Shown here piece by piece: positions 1 to 9,611 of a DNA stretch of 64,000 nucleotides (position 1 is its first letter; each line of letters opens with the position of its first letter). The notes under the pieces are model-generated. The model did not search any database. It was not told the origin of the DNA and was given only the letters and a program-made list of their open reading frames with translations. A program made the translations under genes and the position numbers. The DNA comes from an uncultured Psychrobacter sp. (GTDB taxonomy: Bacteria; Pseudomonadota; Gammaproteobacteria; Pseudomonadales; Moraxellaceae). The stretch is from NCBI RefSeq assembly GCF_947495825.1, contig NZ_CANMAH010000008.1, positions 1 to 64,000 of the forward strand. The letters are read 5' to 3'.

Positions 1-1
1 A

Positions 2-241
2 TTGAATAAGTCATCGTTTATTTCATTAAATGCAATTGTTAATAGGATTGTATCGGTTTTATTTGGATTAGACTATATCTCAATAGTAGATTCAGAAAAC
101 AGATCTGCCTACACTATAGAACAAGAAAAAGTTTTCAAAATTTGGGAAAAAGAGAAGATTGTTAATATTTGGTTTTTACCTTTTAAAAAAAATGATGAGG
201 AAACTGGTACAACCATAGGTTATACGGTATCTTTAGATTAA
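2..241 (+). CDS. Hypothetical protein, C-terminal part (cut by window edge)
   Basis: An open frame runs from the first bases of the window to a TAA at 239-241. The only start codon in view is a TTG at base 2 with no room for a ribosome binding site, so this is most likely the end of a longer gene. The visible 79 residues are rich in Lys, Glu and Ile (for example EQEKVFKIWEKEKIVNIW) and show no motif I recognise. It could equally be a short remnant. No function is assigned. Confidence 0.4.
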   Translation: MNKSSFISLNAIVNRIVSVLFGLDYISIVDSENRSAYTIEQEKVFKIWEKEKIVNIWFLPFKKNDEETGTTIGYTVSLD

Positions 242-1080
242 TTAAATCGTAATTTTTTACATAGTATTTAAGGTTCTTTCATAGTTCGACCATCATAGAT
301 GTTTTACATTAGAACAAGAAATAAGCCCCCACCCCCCCCCTCAAACCAAGCCATACACTCTGCTCGGTATTGCGTCGGACAGCAGCTATGTCACTTTTAT
401 TCAACGCTATATAAGTTTGCTATTTGATTTAACCACCTCCAGTTGGTTTTTCTGTTCTTAGTAGGATAATAAGTAACTAAAACTTAGAGAGTTGAGCTCA
501 AGGTAAACCTTTAAGCATTGCATAATGTAATAGCCTTAACCACGATAATCGTTTGCAAGCACCTGATGTTACCGCTAGCCCTGAGTGTAGCGGATATCCT
601 TGGCTGATCACAGGATTGCAGGCACTTAGCCTGAGGCGTTATCGCCGAGCAGGAACGGCGCAGGCTTTAGTGCCTGCTCCTGTGGGCAGTCAAGATAGTA
701 GCGAAAAGCAGGAATGGCTACAAAGTATTTTGCTATAAAACGATGATGCCATTTTCTGCAGGCCAGAAAAGCATTGTTAGCCAGTCTCAGAATTAGTAAG
801 TCTCAAAAACCACCAACCGACAAATTCTAATAACCCTGCACCCTCAATCAAAAATACTGCATCTCCAGTCATTTTATTTCTTAAGGTATTGTCTATAGTT
901 AAATGACTATATTTATCTTTTAAATTATATAGATATTGTAGGAATAACATTCTTTTACAGGACGTAAAAGGCATGGTGTGGCTACTGTCAACAAATCAAA
1001 AGTCTTTGCCGCTAGTTATGTTTAGCCAATAGACGATGATGACGTTGGTAATACCAATAGACTATCATAAGGAGCGTGAC
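242..1080. other. Long intergenic region without a convincing gene
   Basis: About 840 bases with no credible coding sequence. It holds a C-rich tract (C5-A-C9, 326-340), a REP-like palindrome at 611-682 (listed separately) and, just before the permease gene, an AAGGAG ribosome binding site at 1069-1074. A 65-codon minus-strand frame at 777-974 contains hydrophobic stretches but has no ribosome binding site or recognisable motif, so I do not call it a gene. Confidence 0.6.
611..682. repeat. REP-like imperfect palindrome
   Basis: The left arm at 618-633 (GCAGGCACTTAGCCTG) pairs with the right arm at 661-677 (CAGGCTTTAGTGCCTGC) with one bulge. The stem extends outward through CAGGA at 611 and TCCTG at 678-682. 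Inside is a second small hairpin, GGCG-TTAT-CGCC, at 635-646. It is much more GC-rich than its surroundings and lies between genes, as is typical of repetitive extragenic palindromes. I see no second copy in this window. Confidence 0.6.
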
Positions 1081-2466
1081 ATGGCAGGTGTAATACAACC
1101 AAAGAATCAAGGGCAGGATACTTCTGCTCCCCCTTCTGATCCTAACCAAGAGTTGGTATCAAATGCAGACCGAGCCACCAAAGGCTCTTTAACCATGGCA
1201 TGGTGGGGCGTTTGTAGCGCCATGTTCTATCTGGTCATTGGTATTGCAATGGCAGAGAACTATGGGACTAAGAACGCTATTATCGGCTTATTGATAAGCT
1301 GCGTCGCCTACGGCGTCATTAATGGAATTATCACTCGCTATGCCATTCGTACAGGCATGTCAGTGGCTTTGTTTTCTCGAGTACTATTTGGTCATAAAGG
1401 TGCAGCCTTAGCGACACTCATATTTTTTGCCACGGCTATGTATTACGCGGTATTTGAAGGCTCTGTCATTGCCGTCACCTTTAGCCAAACTTACCCCTCT
1501 GTCCCTTACTGGATCGCCGCTTTAATCGTGGTGGCTTATAGTGTGCCTATGATTATGGGCAGCGTACAAAACTGGCTAGACAAACTAAATGGTGTGCTCT
1601 TACCGTTCTACATTATTGGGCTCATTGCAGCAGTCGTCATGGCGACTAATAAGTATGGTTATAGTAGTGCTTGGTTGTCTCTAGAGCCCGAAGAAGCGCT
1701 GCCTTTTGGCTGGTGGAACGTTGCCGTATATTACATGGGCATATGGGTCTTGATGATGTATACCTTTGATTATGCGCGTTATGGCAAGCAAGAAGACAGC
1801 AAATTCTTATCCTGGTTCAATTTTGGTATCCCCTTTTATCTGGTTGCTTTTTTCTTAAGCGGACTGGCAGGGATTTATTTGGTAAGCACTATTCCACTGG
1901 AGGGTGCATTATCTGAAGTCTCCATCACGCTAGGGCTCGTAAAATTGATGGGTGTGTTCGGTCTCATCTTTGTGGTTGTTACTCAAACTCGTATTAATAC
2001 GGCCAATTACTTATTGGCAACCACCAATCTGCAAGCATTTCTCAAAGATACCCTCAATATTCAGATTCCAAAACTCGTTGGCGCTTTATTAATTGGTACT
2101 TTTATCTTTGTCCTTATGCTACTCGATGTATTTGCTTATCTGTTGCAAGCACTGGCCTATCAAGGCGTATTTGTCGTAGCTTGGGTAGCTATCGCCCTAA
2201 CCCACATACTCTATCCTAAACGAGAAGATATCTTTGGCGCAGTTCCCGTCATTGATCCGCAGCGCTTGCCTGCATTTGATAAGTCAGGATTGGTCGCTTG
2301 GATCGCAGCCTCAATCGTCGGAATCGTGCTCATGAATTTAGGTGGTAGCTGGGTCAATTGGTATGCAACCTTAACCTTTATTACAGCGACTGTTCTGTAC
2401 GCGATATTGATGCCCAAAAACCAACAACACGTTTTACAACTCACACCAAAACCAACAGTTAGTTAA
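1081..2466 (+). CDS. NCS1-family permease (cytosine/purine/hydantoin type)
   Basis: An inner-membrane symporter of the nucleobase:cation symporter-1 family, about 461 residues with roughly 12 hydrophobic segments. The N-terminal region (NADRATKGSLTMAWWGVCSAMFYLVIGI) and the following glycine-rich helix are typical of CodB-like transporters. The start at 1081 is chosen because AAGGAG lies six bases upstream; an in-frame ATG at 1036 has no such site. Two hydantoinase-type subunits follow in the same direction after 117 bases, so the likely cargo is a hydantoin, ureide or other cyclic amide, by analogy with the hydantoin transporter Mhp1 of this family. The exact substrate cannot be read from sequence. 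Confidence 0.85.
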   Translation: MAGVIQPKNQGQDTSAPPSDPNQELVSNADRATKGSLTMAWWGVCSAMFYLVIGIAMAENYGTKNAIIGLLISCVAYGVINGIITRYAIRTGMSVALFSRVLFGHKGAALATLIFFATAMYYAVFEGSVIAVTFSQTYPSVPYWIAALIVVAYSVPMIMGSVQNWLDKLNGVLLPFYIIGLIAAVVMATNKYGYSSAWLSLEPEEALPFGWWNVAVYYMGIWVLMMYTFDYARYGKQEDSKFLSWFNFGIPFYLVAFFLSGLAGIYLVSTIPLEGALSEVSITLGLVKLMGVFGLIFVVVTQTRINTANYLLATTNLQAFLKDTLNIQIPKLVGALLIGTFIFVLMLLDVFAYLLQALAYQGVFVVAWVAIALTHILYPKREDIFGAVPVIDPQRLPAFDKSGLVAWIAASIVGIVLMNLGGSWVNWYATLTFITATVLYAILMPKNQQHVLQLTPKPTVS

Positions 2467-2583
2467 CCATATAAGATAAAAGGTGCGCTGACAGTCAAAT
2501 ACTGTACCTGCTCAATCCATTTATTTGTGGTTAGCATTGTTATAGTAAAGCCAGTGCGATAATAAGATTACAAGGAGTGAATC

Positions 2584-4365
2584 ATGAATCAAGCTAAAAA
2601 CACCTCGACCCAAGCTTCAACCACCCTCGATCCTATCACTTTATCCGTTGTCCGCGGCGCGTTAGAAACCGCGCAGCGCGAGATGACACTTACTTTAGAA
2701 AAAACAGCGCGCTCTAGTGTATTTAATCTAGCGCATGATTATAGTAATGCGCTGTTTGATCATTTGCCTGAGATGATTTTGCAAGGACAAGACATTCCTA
2801 TTCATCTAGGCTCATTGATGCCAGCCATGAAAGCGGTGGCAGAATTTTATGGCGACGATGTTCATGAAGGCGACATTATTTATCATAATGACCCTGTCGT
2901 TATGGGCAGTCATATTTTAGATTGCTGTATGTATAAGCCTGTGTTTTATGAAGGTGAGCTGGTATTTTGGACGGTATGTAAAGGTCATGTCACCGATATC
3001 GGCGGCCCTGTACCTGCTGGTTATAATCCAGATGCCAAAGAGATCTACGCCGAAGGATTACGCATTCCACCGATTAAAATATGGGAAAAAGGCGTTAGAC
3101 GTGATGATGTTATCAATCTGATCCATAGCAATATGCGCTCACGCCGCAATCAAGAAGGTGATTTGAATGCGCAATATGGTGCTTGCGCGGTCGGTGAACG
3201 TAATATGATTGCGCTGCTAGACAAATATGGTGTAGAGACAGTTCGTGCTGCCATCGAAGAGCTAAAAAGCATGGCTGACAAACACATGCGCTCGCTCATC
3301 GAATCCCTTAATGATGGTGAATATCATGGCGAGGCCGTTCTGGAAGATTCAGGGCATGGCCTTGGCGATTTGACTATCAGTGCAGACATCACTATCAAAG
3401 GTAGCGATGTACATATTCAGATAGATAGCCCGCCACAAGTTCCTTATTTTATTAACTCTTATGCTGGTAACTCAATGTCAGGCGTCTTGCTTGGACTTAT
3501 GATGTTCGCCCAAGTAGATCCTCCTTACAATGAAGGTTTGTATCGCTGCGTTACCGTAGATTTAGGTGAGCATGGCACGCTATGTAATGCCAAAGAGCCT
3601 GCGCCTCATGTGAACTGTACCACTACACCAATGGAGACATTGACAGATGCGGTGCGTAAAGCGCTTGAAAATGCTGCACCTGAGCGCGTAACGGCATCGT
3701 GGGGACACTCATCAGGGGTCAACATCGCTGGTATTGATCCAAAAACGGGCGAGCAATATGTCACCATGGTATTGGCCTCTATTATCTCAGGCGCAGGCGC
3801 CACTCAGCAAATGGATGGTTGGCATGCTTGCGGACCTTTGTGCTGCTTTGGTGCGTTAAGCTCAGGTGATATCGAGTTATTAGAATATCAATATCCCATC
3901 GTCGTCCATAAGTATGGACTGGCAGAAGATAGTGGCGGCGCAGGACGCTTGCGCGGCGGCTGCGGTACAGTTTGGGAGGTAGAGCCCCTCGATCATACCA
4001 TGACCGTCGTTGCTTTTGGTGAAGGACGTCATATTCCAACGATGGGTGCAGGCGGAGCTGAGCAAATCTCACCAGAGCTCAAACTGGGTAAATTAGAAGT
4101 GTTCCGTGAAGGCGGCGAGACTGATGTGCATCTTCACAATACAGTAATTGAGATCAAGTCAGGAGAACGCGCGCGAAATACCAATCCTGGTGGCGGCGGC
4201 TTTGGTCGCTCTTTTGAGCGTGAACCAGAAGCTGTATTACGTGATGTCATCGAAGGGATTGTCTCTGTAGCTGCTGCTGCAAAAGAATACGGTGTCGTCA
4301 TTGATAGCAAAACCATGCAACTAGATGAAAAAGCGACTCAAGCATTACGGGCAGAGGCGGCATAG
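2584..4365 (+). CDS. hyuB: Hydantoinase B/oxoprolinase family subunit
   Basis: A 593-residue protein matching the hydantoinase B/oxoprolinase family, the partner of HyuA in ATP-dependent hydrolysis or carboxylation of cyclic amides. Recognisable blocks are the N-terminal LDPITLSVVRGALETAQREM, the HLGSLMPAMKA and GDIIYHNDP stretch, the GGAGRLRGG block and the glycine-rich C-terminal NPGGGGFGR. AAGGAGTGAATC precedes the ATG. HyuA starts 56 bases downstream, so the two are almost certainly co-transcribed. Members of this family include N-methylhydantoinase, 5-oxoprolinase and ketone carboxylase subunits. The permease upstream favours a hydantoin-like substrate, but this is inference. Confidence 0.88.
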   Translation: MNQAKNTSTQASTTLDPITLSVVRGALETAQREMTLTLEKTARSSVFNLAHDYSNALFDHLPEMILQGQDIPIHLGSLMPAMKAVAEFYGDDVHEGDIIYHNDPVVMGSHILDCCMYKPVFYEGELVFWTVCKGHVTDIGGPVPAGYNPDAKEIYAEGLRIPPIKIWEKGVRRDDVINLIHSNMRSRRNQEGDLNAQYGACAVGERNMIALLDKYGVETVRAAIEELKSMADKHMRSLIESLNDGEYHGEAVLEDSGHGLGDLTISADITIKGSDVHIQIDSPPQVPYFINSYAGNSMSGVLLGLMMFAQVDPPYNEGLYRCVTVDLGEHGTLCNAKEPAPHVNCTTTPMETLTDAVRKALENAAPERVTASWGHSSGVNIAGIDPKTGEQYVTMVLASIISGAGATQQMDGWHACGPLCCFGALSSGDIELLEYQYPIVVHKYGLAEDSGGAGRLRGGCGTVWEVEPLDHTMTVVAFGEGRHIPTMGAGGAEQISPELKLGKLEVFREGGETDVHLHNTVIEIKSGERARNTNPGGGGFGRSFEREPEAVLRDVIEGIVSVAAAAKEYGVVIDSKTMQLDEKATQALRAEAA

Positions 4366-4421
4366 TTGGCACAGGGATGTGCTGACTCTACATATAAAAT
4401 AGAAAAGTTTAAGGATGAATT

Positions 4422-6503
4422 ATGAGTTATGAATTTCGTTTAGGCGTAGATGCTGGTGGTACTTTTACAGATTTTGTGTTGGCTGAAAACGGGGGCGATA
4501 TACATCTATTTAAAGCCCCTTCTACCCCAGAGGACGGTACTAAAGCGATTGCAAACGGGCTGCAACAGATTTCCGAAAAATTTGATCGCCCAATTACTGA
4601 GATTATCCAAGCCTGCGACTTGTGTATTAATGGTACCACCGTTGCCCTAAACGCTCTGATTCAAATGAAAGGGGTAAAAGTAGGACTACTCTGTACGGAA
4701 GGTCATGAAGACAGTATTGAGATTCGTCTGGGTCATAAAGAAGAAGGTCACCGCTACGATGCAAGCTACCCGCCAGCGCCGCAGATAGCTCCGCGGGATT
4801 TGCGCTTCCCTATTCGTGGTCGAATACTTGCCGATGGGACAGAGCGTGAAGAGCTCAATGAAGACGATATTTTACAAGCCATAGAAGAACTAAAACGTCA
4901 AAACGTCAAAAGCGTGGCCATCTCTTTTGTATGGTCAATTCGCGATACCAAACACGAGCAGCGTGCAAAAGAGCTGATACAGCAGCATATGCCAGACGTA
5001 TTTGTCTGCTGCGGCAGTGAGGTCTATCCCCAAATTAAAGAGTATACGCGCACCTCAACAACCCTAGTTAACGCCTATCTAAGTCCGATTATGTCATCTT
5101 ATGTCTATAAGATAGATGATTACTTTAAACAACTGGGCGCTGATCAACCAGTACGTTACTTCCAATCTAATGGCGGGCTTGCATTGGGTGAAGTCATGAA
5201 AGAGCGTGCGGTTAATGCGATCAACTCAGGGCCTGCCTCTGCACCGCAAGCGGGATTATATATCGCTGAACCTTTCGGTATTAATAACGTGATTACAGTC
5301 GATATGGGTGGTACCTCGTTCGATATTACACTAGCAAAAGATGGCAAAACCAGTCTAAATCGCGATATTGACTTTTTGCGCAATCGCATTGGTGTACCTA
5401 TGATTCATGTCGAAACCCTAGGTGCTGGTGGTGGCTCTATTGGTCATATCAATAACTTTGGCATGCTAGAGGTCGGTCCACAAAGTGCAGGCGCGACCCC
5501 AGGACCTGCGTGTTATGGTAAAGGTGGCACACTACCGACGGTTACTGATGCAAACTTAGTATTGGGATATTTGCAGTCTGGTGCAGTACTAGGCGGGATT
5601 GTCACTTTAGATGAAGATAAAGCAAAGGCTGCTATCAATGAGCATATTGCCAAGCCACTAGATATCGACTTACCTCATGCAGCTTATGGTATTAGTACGA
5701 TTGTTAATCAAAACATGGCCAATGGTATTCGCCGTATCACTATCGAAAAAGGCTATGACCCTCGCGACTTTGCTTTGGTTTGTGCAGGCGGTGCTGCTGG
5801 TATGCACATAATCTCACTAGCAGAGGAGATGGGTATCAATACGATACTTGTGCCTAAGATAGCGTCATGCTTGTGTGCTTTTGGACAGATTATCTCTGAT
5901 GTCAAATACTCGTATCTAGCCACTCAAATTATGATTATGTCTGCAGATGCTGAGCTAGAAGCATTAAACGATACCCTTACAAGGCTTGAGCAAGATGGTA
6001 TTGCAAAGCTTAAAGAAGATGGGTTTAGTGACGAAGATATAGAAATCGAACGAGCTATGGAGATGCGCTATGTTGGGCAGGTTCATGAATGTAATGTCAT
6101 CGTACCTAATGGAAAGATAGATAGTAGTGCTGCTACAGACATCTTGCAAGCCTTTCACAAGCGTCATAAAGAGCTATACACTTATGATGAACAAGACAGC
6201 GCTGTAGAGCTTGTCAATGTAGAGGTTTCAATCATTGGTAAAGTAAAAAAACCTGAGCTCCCTACGCTAGATGCTCAAAATGGATCGGTGGAGAGCGCTA
6301 AAATTGATGAGCGCCAAATGATACACGACCATACTTATCAGTGGATGCAAACCCCTATTTATGATGGCAATAAATTGGGTGCAGGAGCAGTCGTGACCGG
6401 TCCAGCTTTGATTGAAGAACCAACCACAACTATCGTTATCAAACCCAACTGGCAAGCTGATCTACATCAATCAGGCACATACAAGTTGAGCAAAATTCAA
6501 TAA
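4422..6503 (+). CDS. hyuA: Hydantoinase A/oxoprolinase family subunit
   Basis: A 693-residue ATP-binding subunit of the hydantoinase/oxoprolinase family. The sugar-kinase/Hsp70-like phosphate loop DAGGTFTD lies at about residues 9-16. A second conserved block SGPASAPQAG and the nucleotide-contacting DMGGTSFDI follow near residues 268-300, then ETLGAGGGSIG. Length and order are as in HyuA proteins. The ribosome binding site is AAGGATGAATT. With hyuB it should form the ATP-hydrolysing ring-opening complex in the cytoplasm. No acetone- or acetophenone-carboxylase gamma subunit is nearby, which makes the hydrolase role more likely than carboxylation. Confidence 0.88.
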   Translation: MSYEFRLGVDAGGTFTDFVLAENGGDIHLFKAPSTPEDGTKAIANGLQQISEKFDRPITEIIQACDLCINGTTVALNALIQMKGVKVGLLCTEGHEDSIEIRLGHKEEGHRYDASYPPAPQIAPRDLRFPIRGRILADGTEREELNEDDILQAIEELKRQNVKSVAISFVWSIRDTKHEQRAKELIQQHMPDVFVCCGSEVYPQIKEYTRTSTTLVNAYLSPIMSSYVYKIDDYFKQLGADQPVRYFQSNGGLALGEVMKERAVNAINSGPASAPQAGLYIAEPFGINNVITVDMGGTSFDITLAKDGKTSLNRDIDFLRNRIGVPMIHVETLGAGGGSIGHINNFGMLEVGPQSAGATPGPACYGKGGTLPTVTDANLVLGYLQSGAVLGGIVTLDEDKAKAAINEHIAKPLDIDLPHAAYGISTIVNQNMANGIRRITIEKGYDPRDFALVCAGGAAGMHIISLAEEMGINTILVPKIASCLCAFGQIISDVKYSYLATQIMIMSADAELEALNDTLTRLEQDGIAKLKEDGFSDEDIEIERAMEMRYVGQVHECNVIVPNGKIDSSAATDILQAFHKRHKELYTYDEQDSAVELVNVEVSIIGKVKKPELPTLDAQNGSVESAKIDERQMIHDHTYQWMQTPIYDGNKLGAGAVVTGPALIEEPTTTIVIKPNWQADLHQSGTYKLSKIQ

Positions 6504-6649
6504 TGTGGATATAATAGTCGTAATTATTCCAGCCTTTCTCTCTTTATGGGAGAAGGGTATTTATCGTTTCTATTAAGATAAATTTGAAAACCAAGTGGAG
6601 ATAAAAAAGAGCTGTAAACTTATTACCTAGCATTTAAGGATGAATGCAA

Positions 6650-7654
6650 ATGGAACATAGTCAAGGCGTAAGCAAAAAACACTATGAGCATGTAGATAAC
6701 ACGAGTAGCTCTCAAAGAGCACTCGAGCCTTTACTGAGTGCTGATGGCTGGCAAAACGCAATTAGTGATACCTATTTTGACTTAAAAGTACAGGTTAAAA
6801 ACCCCAACCAGTTCACAGGTCAACTTCAACAAGCTACTCTAGCTCAAATGGGTATTTCAAGCTATATCGCTGATTCCGTCCATTATCAGCGCAGTGGACA
6901 GGATTTATCCAAGGCTTGCGATAGTATTCTACTCACCTTTCCATTGAATGGCTCAGTGTGCTTTCAACAGCAAAAACGGCAATTAACTTGCTACCCTGGT
7001 CAGTTCTTTATTGAGCTATCTCATCAGCCTTATCAGTTTTATCATGCCGAAACGGTAAAGCTGCAAGTCTTAAAAGTGCCGATAGCCAGAATAGAAAACC
7101 ATCAGCGTTTAATAGAGCAGTATTTTGCTCAAGCCATTACTACTGAACAAGGCTCAGGGCGACTGCTTAATCATCAAATCAACCATGCTCTGCACCTTGC
7201 TACTAACTTTAAATTATCCTGTGTAGAGTCTCAGTTTCTTGAGCAACAACTTTTAGACCTAATCATACATACTCTACATCGACCCACCCTATCTCTAGCA
7301 GACAATCAAAACTCAACAATAAAAGCCGCACATCTGCAACGGATCGAAGACTTTATACATTTTAACTTAGCCAATCCTCAGATTTCTCCTAAGCTGGTCT
7401 CACAATCCTGTCATATCTCTGAGCGTTATATTCATCTGTTGTTTCAAGACTTACCTTACTCGTTTTCAGAGTGGGTCAAACTGACCAGACTGCTGGCTGC
7501 GAACAAATTATTATCCAAAGCCAATTATAGCTCTGTTGCTGAGGTTGCTTATCAAGTTGGTTTTACCGATCAAAGTTACTTCTCGCGTATTTATAAACAA
7601 CACTTTGGCTTCTCGCCCAAAGATACGCCTGCTAATGACGCCAAGTCCTATTAA
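6650..7654 (+). CDS. AraC-family transcriptional regulator
   Basis: About 334 residues. The N-terminal two thirds resemble the AraC-binding-like domain seen in FeaR-type regulators (SILLTFPLNGSVCFQQQ, YPGQFFIELSHQPYQFYH). The C-terminal 100 residues are a double HTH with the signature SSVAEVAYQVGFTDQSYFSR followed by HFGFSPKD. An ATG at 6644 and another at 6650 are in frame; AAGGA at 6636-6640 is spaced nine bases from the latter, which is preferred. It lies between hyuA and a cystine-type symporter on the same strand and may control either. The hydantoin locus is the simplest guess. Confidence 0.85.
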   Translation: MEHSQGVSKKHYEHVDNTSSSQRALEPLLSADGWQNAISDTYFDLKVQVKNPNQFTGQLQQATLAQMGISSYIADSVHYQRSGQDLSKACDSILLTFPLNGSVCFQQQKRQLTCYPGQFFIELSHQPYQFYHAETVKLQVLKVPIARIENHQRLIEQYFAQAITTEQGSGRLLNHQINHALHLATNFKLSCVESQFLEQQLLDLIIHTLHRPTLSLADNQNSTIKAAHLQRIEDFIHFNLANPQISPKLVSQSCHISERYIHLLFQDLPYSFSEWVKLTRLLAANKLLSKANYSSVAEVAYQVGFTDQSYFSRIYKQHFGFSPKDTPANDAKSY

Positions 7655-7798
7655 CACAGAGTGAACACTAAAAGTCCTACTAGCGTACTCCCGTTAATAC
7701 CACCTGCAAGCTCAGGCTCTTAATTAGCGCTATATTGCCAAAACAGCATGGACAAAACGGCTTTGGCCAAAAGGTACATTGAGTCTTAATTGGTTACT

Positions 7799-7838
7799 CT
7801 GCCGACTATCGGGCTGATTACCCAGCTATCGGCAGTTT
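7799..7838 (+). terminator. Probable intrinsic terminator after the araC-type gene
   Basis: CTGCCGA (7799-7805) and TCGGCAG (7829-7835) form a stem with additional inner pairing (GGG/CCC), followed directly by TTTT. It sits 145 bases past the AraC stop codon and would separate that gene from the symporter. Confidence 0.55.
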
Positions 7839-7900
7839 TACCTGTCAGTATATACTACTAACAAGTAAGTCTTTTAAGAATCCAACTAGACTTACTCTTT

Positions 7901-7937
7901 ATTCCTAAAAGGAATAACATCATAATAACTTGATGTT
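7901..7937. promoter_or_regulatory. Two adjacent inverted repeats upstream of the symporter
   Basis: ATTCC-TAAAA-GGAAT (7901-7915) abuts AACATCA-N8-TGATGTT (7916-7937), about 70 to 105 bases before the symporter start. This is a plausible position for an operator. The protein that binds is unknown; the neighbouring AraC regulator or a sulphur-responsive factor are possibilities. Confidence 0.3.
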
Positions 7938-8006
7938 AGACCTTATGCCCAAAATCAGGATAATCACTCCTTTGTTATTCATTTTTTGACTTTTTAGGAG
8001 TTTGTA

Positions 8007-9377
8007 ATGCAGTTGTTGTTACTAGTGGCTGTCTTTATAGCATTACTATACGGCTTGTGGCGTTATCACCGCCAGAGTGATTCGTTAAGTCGTAGTGTTT
8101 TCCTAGGTTTGTTTGTCGGCGTTGGTTATGGGCTAGTACTTTCAACGCTTAATATCGATACTACCGATTTTCTACCTTGGGTAAGCATTGTTGGAAATGG
8201 CTATGTCAATTTGCTTAAGATGATTGCGATGCCCTTGGTATTTATTTCAATCTTGGCAGCGATCGCTCGTTTAGAAAAAGCGTCCATGATTGGCTCTATG
8301 AGCTTTTGGATTATCGGCACTTTATTAATCACGACAGGGCTTGCCGCCTTAGACGGTGCGATTGTTGCCAATTTATTCAATCTTGATGCCAGCTCTATTG
8401 TTGCCGGTCAGGCAGAAATTGAGCGTGGACAAAACATGATTGAGAAAAGCACTGAAGTTTCTGATCTGACCATACCAGGATTAATTCTAAGCTTTATTCC
8501 CACTAGTATTGGTGCGACGTTTGCAGGTTTAGAAAGCACTTCGATGATATCTGCTGTAGTTATTGCAAGTTTATTAGGGATAGCTGCCTTAACGGTTAAC
8601 GCAAAAGAGCCTGAAAAAGGGGCCGTGATAATTCGTGGTATCGACATCCTGCAAAGTTGGGTAATGGCATTGGTACGTTTTATTATCCGCCTAACCCCTT
8701 ACGGTGTCTTTGCTTTAATGATTAAAGTCATTGTCACTACCGATGCCAGTGCGGTTTGGCAATTGGCAAAATTCCTACTTGCCTCCTACGTTGCCCTATT
8801 CATTGTGTTGATTATGCACGCACTTATTATTTTATTAGCAGGGCGCTCACCCATCAAACACTTTAAAAAAATCGCGCCTGTACTCACGTTTGCCTTTACA
8901 TCACGCAGCTCAGCAGCCACTATTCCTTTAAATATTGATGTACAAATTAATAAGCTTGGTATTGCTAAGCCCATTGCGAATTTTTCAGCATCGTTTGGTG
9001 CAACCATCGGTCAAAACGGTTGTGCCGGGGTGTATCCTGCCATGTTGGCTATTATGATTGCTCCTACTATGGGGCTTAATCCTTGGTCAATAGGGTTTAT
9101 AGCCTCCGTCATTGGCATATCTATGATTGCCTCATTTGGGGTCGCGGGAGTTGGTGGCGGAGCGACATTTGCAGCCATCATTGTACTATCAACCTTAGGA
9201 ATGCCGTTAGAGCTTGCTGGTTTGTTGATATCAATTGAACCGTTAATCGATATGATGCGTACTTTAGTCAATGTTAGTGGCTCAATTACCTCTGGTGTCG
9301 TGGGCAATCGTATTCTTAGTGAGACCTCTGAACCAGAACAGCTCGTTGATTATGATACTCAAGTAAGTCACAGCTAA
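8007..9377 (+). CDS. tcyP: L-cystine symporter, TcyP/YdjN type
   Basis: A 456-residue member of the sodium/proton:dicarboxylate symporter (SDF) family. It closely follows my memory of E. coli YdjN/TcyP, including GNGYVNLLKMIAMPLVF, PVLTFAFTSRSSAATIPLN and ASFGATIGQNGCAGVYPAM. These segments include the serine-rich re-entrant loop and the unwound helix that bind substrate and cation. It should import cystine or a related amino acid across the inner membrane. AGGAG precedes the ATG. A D-cysteine desulfhydrase-type gene lies 1.7 kb downstream on the other strand, which fits sulphur amino-acid use. Confidence 0.85.
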   Translation: MQLLLLVAVFIALLYGLWRYHRQSDSLSRSVFLGLFVGVGYGLVLSTLNIDTTDFLPWVSIVGNGYVNLLKMIAMPLVFISILAAIARLEKASMIGSMSFWIIGTLLITTGLAALDGAIVANLFNLDASSIVAGQAEIERGQNMIEKSTEVSDLTIPGLILSFIPTSIGATFAGLESTSMISAVVIASLLGIAALTVNAKEPEKGAVIIRGIDILQSWVMALVRFIIRLTPYGVFALMIKVIVTTDASAVWQLAKFLLASYVALFIVLIMHALIILLAGRSPIKHFKKIAPVLTFAFTSRSSAATIPLNIDVQINKLGIAKPIANFSASFGATIGQNGCAGVYPAMLAIMIAPTMGLNPWSIGFIASVIGISMIASFGVAGVGGGATFAAIIVLSTLGMPLELAGLLISIEPLIDMMRTLVNVSGSITSGVVGNRILSETSEPEQLVDYDTQVSHS

Positions 9378-9438
9378 ATAGCAACATTGACTGGATTTTG
9401 GTACTGCCCAAGTTTCAACAATAAGCATTGTACAAGAC

Positions 9439-9495
9439 ATAGCGAAGGGTAACTTTTGGGATGAAAACTAAAAGCTTACTGCTTCGCTATTTTTT
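9439..9495 (+). terminator. Intrinsic terminator after tcyP
   Basis: ATAGCGAAG (9439-9447) pairs with CTTCGCTAT (9482-9490). The stem continues inward through GTAA-TTTT/AAAAGCTTAC and ends in a run of six T. It follows the symporter stop codon by 60 bases. Confidence 0.8.
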
Positions 9496-9611
9496 ACGGC
9501 TGGTTTGTCGTTAATGCCCAATACATCCTAATCTGGTTTATCATTGTTCTTTAAATAAGAACTTTCATTTGTGATTATTGCTGTTTATCTGTCTATAGCC
9601 CATAAACTATA

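Noticed and set aside
553..738. 61-codon plus-strand open frame
   Set aside because: It coincides with the REP-like palindrome, has no ribosome binding site and gives a low-complexity product; better explained as repeat DNA.
777..974. 65-codon minus-strand open frame with hydrophobic segment
   Set aside because: No ribosome binding site, no recognisable motif and no homologous context; treated as intergenic.
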